Shown piece after piece: positions 12,751-23,999 of a DNA stretch of 64,000 nucleotides. The stretch comes from Kryptolebias marmoratus. Lineage: Eukaryota; Chordata; Actinopteri; Cyprinodontiformes; Rivulidae. Each line of letters opens with the position of its first letter. Position 1 is the first letter of the stretch. The notes beneath the pieces were generated by a model. It worked only from the letters and a program-made list of their open reading frames with translations, had not been told where the DNA came from and did not search any database. The position numbers and the translations under genes were made by a program. The stretch covers positions 26,031,400 through 26,095,399 of the forward strand of contig NC_051431.1 in assembly GCF_001649575.2 (NCBI RefSeq), written 5' to 3'.

Positions 12751-14659
12751 TAATGACTTTCCTAAAAAAACCTAGTCTATCACAGAAAACTTCAAATTAT
12801 GTTAGCCATTTTAAAGTAGGGCTTTCTATTATCAGGTCATACACAAATTTACAGCACACTAGAACACTGCAGTCTAGCAGATCAGCTGCTTTGGAGCTGC
12901 ATACTCACACATCAAACCACTTCTCAGTGCAACATAATCTTCATGCCTGTCAAAAGCAAATCCACACAAGGCTCCACTGCATCTTAATCTTTTCTTCCCT
13001 CTGTCTTCCATGTTTTCAGCTATCAGAAAGATCTTGCACGTTGGAGCCTGAGTGTCTGCAACCTACTTCTCTGTGTGTGTTTGTGTGTGACAAGCCAGGC
13101 ATGCAGACACTAAAACAACTGGTTTATTCTGTTAGAGTGTCCATTTTACTTGGTCACTCTGCCTGCAAGTGGACTGGAATAAAAAAAGTGGCATTAGCAG
13201 TGGTGTTAGGGGGTGCTACTGTGAGTCAGCATATTTTCAAAAGAAATACATTACTAATAGAGTATCTTGGTCAGCCTTTAAACATCTGCATCATTTCTAT
13301 TGTCGCTTTAAACACCCAGATAAAATGTAACAAAGTGCACAGGAAATTACAAAATTTAATCTTGGTAATATTGTTTTATTGTCACTATTTACTGGTGGAA
13401 AGTCATGAACAAATTGTGAATCTGACAGTCCATCAAATATTTACTGAAATCAGAGCATTTGGGACAGAGGAGGACTTGACATACATTCAGCCTGGCTTAA
13501 CACAAGGAGTAGGAAACAGTAAACTGCTAGCCTAACAGTTATGCCTTGCAGCCATACTTTCCACTGAGTGCAGTAAGTGCATGAAGCATCCCAGCTCTGT
13601 TGTACTCTTAAGGCACTTTCACAAAACACTTCAAGATGGAACTTAGACGCCTTCTGGTCACCTCAGTGTGATTTCTGAATGGGCCAAGATGGTAAGGGGA
13701 GGTGAAGCCAACCCACCACCGATGCACCTTTGTACCATGAAGCGAGGTAGTAACAGACCCAAAACAGTCAGCATGTGAAAAGGTAAGCAGCTCTCTAATG
13801 TGATGAAATATGGTCTGTGTGACCACCATGCAGGATTAAACAACAACAAACAGATTTATTACAGAGGGAAGACCGATGATGACACACACCAACTGTGTAT
13901 TTACTTTAAACACAAAGAGGAACGCTAAACTGAGTTAATTTGTCATGTTTTGTAAACAATATAAGGAAGACGTCTGTCACATATACAATGTGTTAATTCA
14001 CTGAGTCCTGCGCCACGCTTTTTTTGGTTCTGCGATGCTCGCTTCATTTCTGAAAGCTCATGTCGGTGCAGGATGTGGCAGCATGAAAACAGACTGGTCT
14101 TTACAGCCATTTTGCAGAAATGCTTTGTGAAAGCTTTTAGATATTCAGAAATCTGTAAAGCATTATGAAGGTCAGGTTGCTTTGCTATTTACATTTACCT
14201 TCTGAGGATAGTTGACAAGATCCGTAACAGCAGGAAGCAACTCTGTTTTCCTTTAATAGTTTACGTGCAAATAAACTACAACAACCAAAATAATTAAAAA
14301 GTCAAAAATATAATAGAAGTGAGCATCTGAAAGATGAAATTTATAAAGTGATACCACTAAACTGGTGATTATTTTTATTGTCTTTAATATGCCACAAACA
14401 ATCTGCTTATTTGGTTGGTTCGCATTTTCTTTAGCAGTGAGCAAAATGTTTTTATCTGAAATGATTTCAAGATTATTTTTGAAACTAAAACGCAAACTTT
14501 TCAAAATGTTAGGTATTTGTTCTCAATAGTGCATCAATCTGACATAGAATGGAACAGAAGCTTGCTAGTTTCAGAGTTCTCAGCTTCTTAACAAAGTAGT
14601 ACATAACTCAAAATCAAAATAAGTGATTTAACAGTGTTTTCCCTGTTTCTGACTGTTGT

Positions 14660-14725
14660 ATTGTGACAAATTTAGAAACTGATTAACTTTTGGAGACAAC
14701 CCAATTTCAAATTGAAGAAAGGAGT
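14660..14725 (+). repeat. dispersed repeat family A, short relic
   Basis: AACTGATTAACTTTTGGAGA followed by CAACCCAATTTCAAATTGAA matches the middle of the 2380 and 16535 copies. Flanks do not match. Confidence 0.4.
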
Positions 14726-14984
14726 ACAAACAAACAATTCCTAAATATTTAAAAAAATATTCATAGTAGTGTGGACAGGGCCCAAGAATTGTGTGAATAT
14801 CTTTCAAATGTTTTACAGAACTATGTTTTTCAATGCTCGGTCATCAAAAACTTCAGCTGAAGATTCCTGCTGGTCCAGGATTAAATTAACTAAAGTGAAA
14901 TACCTAATGACACCATATCACTTCTAAGACAAAGTACGAGTTTGTTGTTTCACTCACACACGCACACACACATAGCCCGGACAA

Positions 14985-15260
14985 ACATCTAACAGGCTCT
15001 CATGGAAAGCTTTGAAGGAAGGCGTGCTGGCACTGAAGGGGAATCCTTAGAAAAATCAATCCAACACACACAAACAGGCTGCCTCTGAAGTGCAGTTATC
15101 AGGAAGCCAAGCCACTGTGTGTGAGAGTGAGTGTGTGCGATTGTATGCTTTTGGAGGTCGGTCAGTGTTATCACTGAGGGGAGCACAGAGGCCCGTGCAA
15201 CCTCTCGCCCCAGCATTAGCACCTGTCACTGGCCTGCAGCGGAGTGGAGATTGACCAGGC
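14985..15260. promoter_or_regulatory. candidate conserved non-coding island
   Basis: An E-box CACCTG at 15220-15225 overlaps a MEIS-type CCTGTCA at 15222-15228. CpGs occur in GAGGCCCGTGCAACCTCTCG. Flanked by CA/CT tracts. Confidence 0.35.
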
Positions 15261-15289
15261 CCTAGGGCGTGCACATACACACACACTTG

Positions 15290-15328
<39 letters not shown>

Positions 15329-15329
15329 A
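15290..15329. repeat. compound (CT)n(CA)n microsatellite
   Basis: CT tract (15290-15304) running into a CA tract (to 15329). Confidence 0.95.
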
Positions 15330-16164
15330 GTAGTCTGTAGTCAGCGGTCTGCTCCCTGATAGTGACTGAGCCAAGCAGATCAAAGGTTTTGACTGCGGTA
15401 GCTTTTCTGGATGATAAGAGTTTGGCAGAAGGTTAGTAAGAGCTTTAGGTTTATCAGAAGCGGGCTTTGGACTATGTGGATATTTGAAGGCAGGCACTGA
15501 TAGCTATAGACTCAAACTATCATTGACAGGTTTAACTTTCAGCAATTATAAATGTGCTTAAGGTAACAACAACAACAATAAAAAAACTAACTTTAAACAG
15601 TCCCACAGAGAAGACATTTTAAATAAACACTACTTGCCTCTCTGAAATTTACAGGGACAGTGTTTCCATCTTAAACCAGAGGAAACTGAGTGTCCTGACC
15701 ACAGTGAGGGCTCTCTACCAGTTCAAAAGATTTTCATTACATCCAACATAAGAATTCACTTCCTGTATCAGTGTGAACTGGAGACAAGAAGCATGTTTGG
15801 TTGGAAGGCAAATTTTAACAAGCCTTACTTTTTCTTAAGATACACATGATTTGAATACCTTAATTCATCGTTTCCAATGGTTCTACAATCACTTACCTGC
15901 AGTGTTTGTGCAGTGAGCTTTGAAGAGTCAAATGATATACAGTCTATAGTTCTTGGCTACACCCAGCCTGAAGGGGCAGCTGGTAGTCTATCATAGCATT
16001 AATTTTACACATATTTAGGGTGAAAGCAGTTGTGATAACAGTTCAGTCAACTTGCTCATCTCAATGTAATCTAACTAGAATTAACAGCTGAAGTTATTTT
16101 GAAGTAAACATGTATTGGTCATTTGGTATCCATGTTGTTTCTTTTTAATTTCAGTCTGTAAATC

Positions 16165-16390
16165 TTTGGAGCTACAAGGACATATTATTGACTCATCTGA
16201 GATTGTTGTTTTTCCCTCCATCATGTTAAAATCCAGTGGGATTAAATGCCACTCTCCACACAGCTGTTAGCCCTCACATACAGGCCCTACTTATCTCCCC
16301 TGCCAGTGCTACTTTCTTTAAAGATTTAATCAAGACTGCAGCAGGATGTGAGCACAGCTCAGTCACCTCTCAAATACACCGACCAACGAT
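16165..16390. promoter_or_regulatory. candidate conserved non-coding island
   Basis: An E-box CAGCTG (16261-16266), a GATA site in reverse (TTATCT, 16291-16296) and AAAGATTTAATCAAG (16320-16334) occur within 75 bp of repeat-free sequence, just before a family A copy. Confidence 0.35.
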
Positions 16391-16534
16391 TTCAAATAAT
16401 ACTGCTATAGTGTGAATATTTAGTTTGATATTGTAGAGATCTTGTAAATAAAAAAGTCAAAATCCAAACTACAAAGAAAAAAATAACAGCACAAAATTAT
16501 GTTCAGTTATCACCTGTGTGTATTTGTCTGTATT

Positions 16535-16955
16535 GTTAGCAAAATATCTCATGAATCACTGAACTGGTTTTATTGAAATGCTCAGAAAGTGATCCTTGGA
16601 TGAACATCTACAACTGATTAACTTTTGAAGTCAATCTGATTCAAGATAGCTATCACAGCTAATCAAACTTAGTTTACACAAAAATGGCTATAAATCAGTG
16701 ATCTTTACAGATATTGAGATGAAATATGATGTGGTAGTAGCTGTGAGTCATCACCAACACATACTCCAAGCACTAAAATATCATGCAAGATCACTCAAGA
16801 TATTGCAGTATTACTTAAGACTCTACATAATTTTATTTTCAAGGTTTAACCAAAATAGCTGTAACTCCATCAACTACAAGTCAGTCTAAAACTCATGACA
16901 CATGAAAAGCAGCAGGTGATAGGAATTCCTTCAAGGAATATTATGTGTGCTACAT
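16535..16955 (+). repeat. dispersed repeat family A copy
   Basis: The clearest forward copy: GTTAGCAAAATATCTCATGA, GAACATCTACAACTGATTAA, CACAGCTAATCAAACTTAG, ACAGATATTGAGATGAAATA, AGCTGTGAGTCATCACCAAC and CATGCAAGATCACTC in order. The reverse complement of 1041-1140 aligns with 16720-16800. Confidence 0.6.
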
Positions 16956-16999
16956 TTTCTTTGCCAACAGACTTGCAGCATATTAGAAGGTTCAACATC

Positions 17000-18780
17000 T
17001 TTTTTGTTGAACTTTCATCAGCTTTTCTTAAAGACTTGTGCAGCCTTACAGTTGTATCTGACTTTTTTTAGCATTCAGCTTAAGATCCATAACTTTCTAG
17101 TTATTGTGAGGATTTATTGTGAGGCTTTAATCAGCAGTGATAGGAAGACAAAGACTAAGTGCTCAGTTTCAGCTATTTTTAATGAGGGTGCAAAGCACAG
17201 GGCTGCAAGAGCAGCAAAACGTCACTTTTTATTTACATAAACATGTTTACAACTTAAGATTCCCTTGAAGATTGGAAACTCACAATAACAACTTCTCGAT
17301 AAAAAGAGACAAGACGGACCAGTTTTAAAGTCTGTAAGACTCTTGGCTGCTCCCTTTCAACCTCACACAGTGTCTAAACTGGTCTGATTAAACCAAAGAG
17401 TTATGATTATCACAAAACTGTAATGCATGGTGTAAAGATGTACCTTCCTGTTGTATCTTAACCATTCACTGGAAAGTTATTGAACATAACTCCAGTTCAT
17501 GCTTGTTTTGTATTGTACCATGAGATCAGTTTGTTGAAACCTGAAGAAAATAGTGTACAGATTCCAGCTCTACATTGACTGCAATTAATTTACTTGACTA
17601 AATCTACTTTTTGTATTTTAGATTTTCCTTCAATTTAAAACTTACAATTTTACTTATATCTTGCAACCAGAGATGAGGGTTGAAATGTAGATTAACCAGT
17701 AAATTGAGCTTTGTTTTTCAGCTCAGCTCCTTCTTTACCACCACAGACCGGTCATTATACCAACAGATCTCCCATTACTGTGGACAAAAAAACTATTTAT
17801 TGGTTCATCTCCTGCTCCATCTTACCATTGCTTGTGCACAAGACTCCCAAATGCTTGAACCCCCTCCGCTTGAAGCAAAGACTCATCCCTGACCCAGAGG
17901 GAGCTCTCCACGTTTTTCCATTTGAGAGCTATGGCCTCAGACATAGTGACACTGACTCCCTCATAAGAGACAAATCAGCTTCTCAGAGAACAGAGAATGC
18001 TTCAAAAACAAAAACTAAAATTAGCCTGATTTTACAGTATCAGAAGTCTAAACATACACACTTAAAACACAGACTAACAGACACACACACACACAGAGAA
18101 AATAAATAAATCTCCTAAGTGCTCATGCAACTGTTTCTAGGTTACCTGTGCAATGCACAGGCTAATGTGTGGTAAGTGCTGATTCAATTAAACTTTAGTG
18201 CTAGAAGGTTGATGAAACTAATTTCTTTATTAGGGGGTATAATATGTAATGGAGTGTGTGAACATATGTGTGAGTATACTCAGGTAATGGTGTTAAGACC
18301 GGCACAGGCAGTCTGTCACTAACAAACAGATCGTAAACCAGGCGGTAGTTAAGGTGGGAACTACAATCAGTAAAGACTTTATGAGGCAGAATTTTATAAT
18401 GTTGTCATCTAATGCCACAGTTGTGCAACAAATCCCACCACAAAACTTCAACAAAGAGATGTCAGTTCAACAGTGTTGTGAATTTGGTTTTAATGTTAGT
18501 GTTGAGACTGCGTATTTGATAATACATACTGTATATTAAAATCGATTACTGCCAAATGACAAAAAAGTCAAAGATAAAATTCATGAAATAAAAATACATA
18601 ACTGTAACAAAACTGAGCTAGAAAATATCATTTTTAACTGAAAGAACAGTAAGTAAAGTGACATTTAAAAAAAATTAATTAAAAAAGTTAATTTATAAAA
18701 AACTGGTGATCTCAATACTATACATCTTGCCAGCCTAGTCAGCAAAAATATATTTTAGTGAAAAGGTCAGTGGTGCTCCA
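17000..18780. other. intron, nothing recognised
   Basis: Mixed AT-rich sequence with a short ACAC tract near 18080. No exon, repeat family or strong motif cluster was found. Confidence 0.45.
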
Positions 18781-18798
18781 GTAGCTTAGGCCCCATTC

Positions 18799-18985
18799 AC
18801 ACTGGATGACAACCTCACTATGATGTTAAAACAATAGCCAGAACAAGGATGCTCTTTGAAGGGTCTTGGAGAGGTCTTCAGACATGTTTTAAGCAATGAT
18901 GTCCTCAATGAGCATAAAGTGTGATAGGTCCCCAATGTTTTTAGAGCTTAAGTTAAAACCTTTATAGTGAGGTTGTGGTGGTCCA
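18799..18985. repeat. small terminal-inverted-repeat element (MITE candidate)
   Basis: ACAACCTCACTA (18809-18820) and TAGTGAGGTTGT (18965-18976) are exact reverse complements. The match extends outward with a small gap (ACTGGATG versus complement of GTGGTCCAGT). Size about 185 bp, no coding capacity. Confidence 0.4.
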
Positions 18986-20099
18986 GTATTGTGTTGGCAG
19001 AGTGTCAGAGTCCTTGGGGGAGTGTGGTGGCAGGATATCTATGTACACAAACATGGCTTGGTCAATAGGAAAGTGAAGCAGGACTGACCATGCTGGCCTC
19101 AAAAAGGCTATAGGAAAGAAGAAGGGTGGATGTGGTTGAGGTTCTGCACAAAAATGAATGATGCTTCCTCCTCCACAGCAGAACTGAAACTAATGCTGGA
19201 GGCCCAGAAACCTCCCATATATGTAGGAATACTATGTAGACTGTGACAAGGTCAAAGAAACAATCTATCACAGATGCAACGCCAGTGGTGGTTGTGTTGC
19301 GCTAGCGTGGTATCCTGTAGCATGCAATGTAGGTGCATTCTGCTGCGATACAAACGTTGTGGCAAGGCGGGGCCCCAGGCAAGGTGAAACTGTGGGTGTA
19401 TGTGGTAGTATCATCATTAGACATACCGCTGGCATATAAAACATGATGAGGTTACAGAAAAATATCTTGGGGATGTAAAAAATATTTGAAGAGTAGCAGC
19501 AACATGGTTTCCTTCACACTGATTTTTTTCCAAATTTGTTGGGATCTAGAAACATTCTAGATGGTGGAACATGTAGCAGAGACATCATCTAGTGTATAGA
19601 GGGCCTTAACCAGCAACATTTCAGCAACAATCTTCCAATCAAGAACACATGGTCTTTTTGTAAAAACAAAACAAAACAAACAAACAAACAACAACAATGA
19701 TCTGAGAAGGGACTGGTGCTTGTGACTGGATATGCAAAAGCACAATTTTCTGATGGCTGATTTGTTGATAATGATACAATTTGGGTTAAAGATACATTAC
19801 AGGAGTTTTGATTTTCCCATAGATTTTATATATTTTTTGCCGTTTAATTTGAATTTGAAATTAATGAATGCCATCAAAATAAGAAATGTCAGTGACAAAT
19901 AAACAAACCATCAAACTAAAATCTGTGGTAAAAAATAAACCTCTTTCATATTATAATTTAGGTGATTAAAAAACCTTACAATCTGCAGAGCCAAAGTTAA
20001 TGGAGTACTTATTCATCCATACAAAAGTACACAGATACTGTATCATCCACATGATATAACTTCACAACTACACAGTTTTAATAGACTTCCATTCATCCA

Positions 20100-20425
20100 C
20101 ACACTTCTGACTGTGCTAAGAACCCTTACTGACATCCCTTCAGGCTGTGTGTGTGTGTGTGCCAGAAAGACAGAAAGAAAGTGTCTCTGATGTCCTCAGG
20201 GAACACAGAGTGCTAGCTAGCTTTGTGGTGTGGAGTTAGTGTTAATGGAGATGTAAGCTCACAGGATTAGCACCCATAGGTAGGAATGTGTGTATGTGTG
20301 TGTTCATGACAGGCAGGACTGTTCTTTCATTACATTAAAGCCATTTACTGCTTTTGCAGTCTCAGTGGTGTTGGCTATGTGTTAGTAATCCCCATCAATA
20401 TTGGGGTCTGCCTCAAGGCACTTTA
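20100..20425. promoter_or_regulatory. candidate conserved non-coding island
   Basis: GTAATCCCCATCAATATTGG around an inverted CCCCA/TGGGG pair (20390-20406), plus ACAGGATTAGCACCC and CTAGCTAGC motifs. GT tracts interrupt it. Confidence 0.3.
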
Positions 20426-20652
20426 TTCACTACCCTACACACATGTGCACAGATACACACATGAAAACATACGGCATTTAAATATGAAGATGCATTAACC
20501 TGTATGCAGTTAATTGTTGACAAGTACACAAATGACTGTGGCACAAATGTGCACTGATGCGCACACAAACACACACACATTTACCACCCAATGAGCTAAT
20601 TTAAAAGATGTCAACTCAGACAGTTGCTGTGCTTTGCTCACTGTTAAGGAGT

Positions 20653-20686
20653 AGAAGTAGTAGAAGTACAGAAGTAGTAGAAGTAC
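20653..20686. repeat. 17-bp tandem duplication
   Basis: AGAAGTAGTAGAAGTAC occurs twice head to tail (20653-20669, 20670-20686) with no mismatch. Confidence 0.9.
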
Positions 20687-21639
20687 AGAAATCTATATAA
20701 CATGTCTTTAAAGGCATATAAAGACACACACATGGCTAATTCATGGAAAGGGAAAGCACAAACATTGCACAGAAGAGGTGCACAGAAAAGAGCATTTGTT
20801 GAAAAAAAAAAAACGCATTACTGTTACAACAAATTCGCAAAGGATGATGTGATCAGACAAAAGAGTGGTGATGCTGGCGATAGGCAATCAGTCCAGTAGT
20901 GGGAGGGCCTTGTGAGGACTCCCCAGGAGTTCTGCATTTGGGTTTCTCCTGAAGTATGAAATGTCCTGGCCAAAAAGAACGTGTTTTGTTTTTTATTCTT
21001 GACAGTTCGAAAAAAATAACTAATTTCTCAGTTTTTGCAAAGAATGTAACAAATTTTATAGGGTTCAGCAGCACGCTATGTCCCATAAGTGTCTGTCTTA
21101 ACACTATGACATCCCACAGTCTCACACACACACACACAAACATGATGTCACAGCCTTACACCTAAACAGAGCTTTCGTGAAGGCTGAGGCTTAACCTTAA
21201 TATTTATGTGCAAACTATAAACTTTAAATTGGACTAAAGCCATGTATTACCACAGACACGACTTCAGTTTTCCCTCATTCACCAATGATTAGTGCTAGCC
21301 CAATACTTTGCAGCAGTGCTTGTGTTATTTGTCAGAAACTGATTTAAGATGGGCACTTGTAAAAAACTAACCAACCAATCAACATCCATCTTGGTCTTAC
21401 ATTTACCCCCCCCCCAAAAAAAAGAAGCAGGATAGAGACATAAAAAACTGACATAAAGTTTCCTGTAATTTATCTGTACATTTTTTTATACCAGGGAAAC
21501 TTTACAAAACAAAGCATGAAAAGCTTCTAACAGTTGGATTTATTACCAAAATTAAATTTACAAGAACTCCAATTAACTTTGTGTTCTCTGTTTGTCTGAA
21601 CATACAAAAACACCTGGTCCAATGCTTATGTGTTTGTTT

Positions 21640-22052
21640 CTTTTTTGTTTGTTTTCCAGTCCCCTTCAGAGTTTTTTTCCTTTCTCCCACCAGAGCCCGG
21701 TTCTGTTGGAGGTTTCTTCCTGTACAAATTGAGTCTTTCCTCTCCGCTGTCACCAGCTGCCCTATGCATGTTAAAGATCAGGGACTGCATCAAAATTAAG
21801 ATTCAATGAAATCTACTGGTTTCCTTGGAGCAATTAAAAAAAAATTATTTGCCATTTTTTAATATACTGAATCTGATTTTACTGTATTATAGTTTGACTA
21901 AATTGATTCTTTGTAGCTGAAATTGAATCTGGATATGTTTAGGACTAAACTGGACTCTATGTAATTTGATATATTTTGGACTTGTTTTTGTATAGTGCAC
22001 TAAGTTGACTCTTGTTGTGAAGTGGAGCTATATAAATGAACTGAATTGAGTG
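21640..22052 (+). repeat. repeat family B (LINE 3'-end-like), copy 1
   Basis: It contains CTGTTGGAGGTTTCTTCCTG, a middle segment describing (AATTGA)-rich sequence, and ends with AGTGGAGCTATATAAATGAA CTGAATTGAG. The ending is the common fish signature of a transcript 3' end with a short repeated tail. All copies in the window are on the plus strand. Confidence 0.6.
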
Positions 22053-23429
22053 ACAGACATTCTGATTGTAAACTAACAGGTTTGTAAAAACCGTTCAAAT
22101 TTTGTTTGCTGCTGACTTTTTAAGCACATATAAAATGAACACTAATGGATATTTACTTTAATATACTTGCACACTGCAGACATGTCTTCTGATGGAAGAG
22201 AACATGCTTATGTTTGCACACAGATCAAGTAAACACACATGCACTGTGAGTGTGTTTTCAATAAGGGTGGGAGGTAATTACACTGGTTTGTAAAATCAAG
22301 TGGCAAGCAAACACTCAGTGATGTGGGCACATGAGAGAAGACAAACCCTGAGAGAGCTACTACAAACATACACAACTCATCACCCCTTTTAGAATCACAG
22401 GTTTCAAAGTGCAGGACTGCAGCTCAAACTGCAGAGATACAAACATTTTACAAAGACTGATGTTGAACTTGGCCACGTCAGAGAAAGGACCTATTCTCTC
22501 ACTATCACACAAGATCCATACACAAGATCCATTGCTCACAGCAGACATGAGGAATAGATAGACATAAGAGACTACTGTAGTTCAGATAATAAATATATAG
22601 TTAAATAGATGCATTTTGGAGCAAAGAAATGTGTTTTATATTTAGTGGAAAATGTAAAAACATTATGACAAACAGCGGCTGCTAAATAATACCTGCAGAA
22701 CACAGGCAACGTATTACAGCAGTTTCAGTTGTGTTTGCAGATTTGTGGTGATCAGCGATAGAAAACATATAGTAGCAAAAACTTCACAGCAAAAAGGGTG
22801 AAAAATAACAGGAGTGATTGCATTTGATGCGGGAACCATTGGATGCATTTACAGTATGTATCAGTTAGAGTTTGGTGCATGTAAGTTAGAGCATCACTCA
22901 TTGTGGCAGACTTCAAATTAACACAGTAACAGAGGATGAAAGTAATTCAATTTGTTGATAGGAAACAGCTGACAGCAATTAGGGAACTTACAATATCAAC
23001 ATGCTTGTTTTCACTTTGGCACATCTAGAGTAAACAGAGAGGATTCAGTGCTACTTTTAAAGTTTTTCTAAACCATCAACCAAAATGTGGCCCACTTTAA
23101 CTGAGTTCACACTATGCAATAAACTTTTGTTTAGGATTGAGTTTTACTTTGGAAAAGCTGGTATTCACAGATTGCCTGCAATAACATGCAATAAATAAGA
23201 TATGATAATTTTTATCTGTTGATAAAATTATAAGATTGTCCAGATGACTATCTGAAATGTACATTTCTAAAATGATACCTCAGACAAACAACAGTCATTG
23301 TTTTATTTCACTTAACATAATCACAAAACTGTCAGAAAAAGCACCTTTCATCTGGTCAGAGATGTGGCACTGAAACCCTCTCCTGGATGCTTGACTTTAG
23401 TTTTCATCAAAACCAAAACAACGATTGGG

Positions 23430-23592
23430 GAGTGTACACTTCACGGGGCTAGCGTGGCCAGCTAATTGATTTCAGGCTGGATTGTCTTGCTGTGTAATAG
23501 AGCAGGCTAACGTGATGATGAAGCTGGGATGGTCATGGTGATGACTTTCACAGGGATTCCAGCCTCATTTGTTTGTTTGACAGGCTGCAGGC
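23430..23592. promoter_or_regulatory. candidate conserved non-coding island
   Basis: GCTAATTGAT (23461-23470, homeodomain type), then GGATTGTCTTGCTGTG and TGGTCATGGTGATGAC. Repeat-free and bounded by a GT tract. Confidence 0.35.
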
Positions 23593-23610
23593 GTGTGTGT
23601 GTGTGTGTGT
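23593..23610. repeat. (GT)n microsatellite
   Basis: Short GT tract at the right edge of a candidate regulatory island. Confidence 0.9.
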
Positions 23611-23999
23611 TTCTCCATTTGGCATACAGGATAAGGATTAAGTTATAGAGGTGACAGATGATATGTTTACAGTAGAATGTTTGCTTTCTGCACTATATTC
23701 AATTACAGGCTTTGTGTGTGTCACCACCTGTGTATATGTGTATATACACATGTGTGTGAGAAAGTGTGTGTCTGAGTCATCTGAGTATTACAAACTGTGT
23801 ATGAAAAGGTCATAGACCTTTTATAAATCACATAGAATTTGTACATTTCCTTCTTCGCTGTCCTTCCTATGCCTCAATCTGACCCACAGACTTCTCATTT
23901 TTTCTGACAAGTGATCCTATCTAACCTTAAAGCAGTATCATTCACTGTTTACTGCAAAAATGAATACATTTTTGTTATTTAATAAACAAAACTAGTCAA

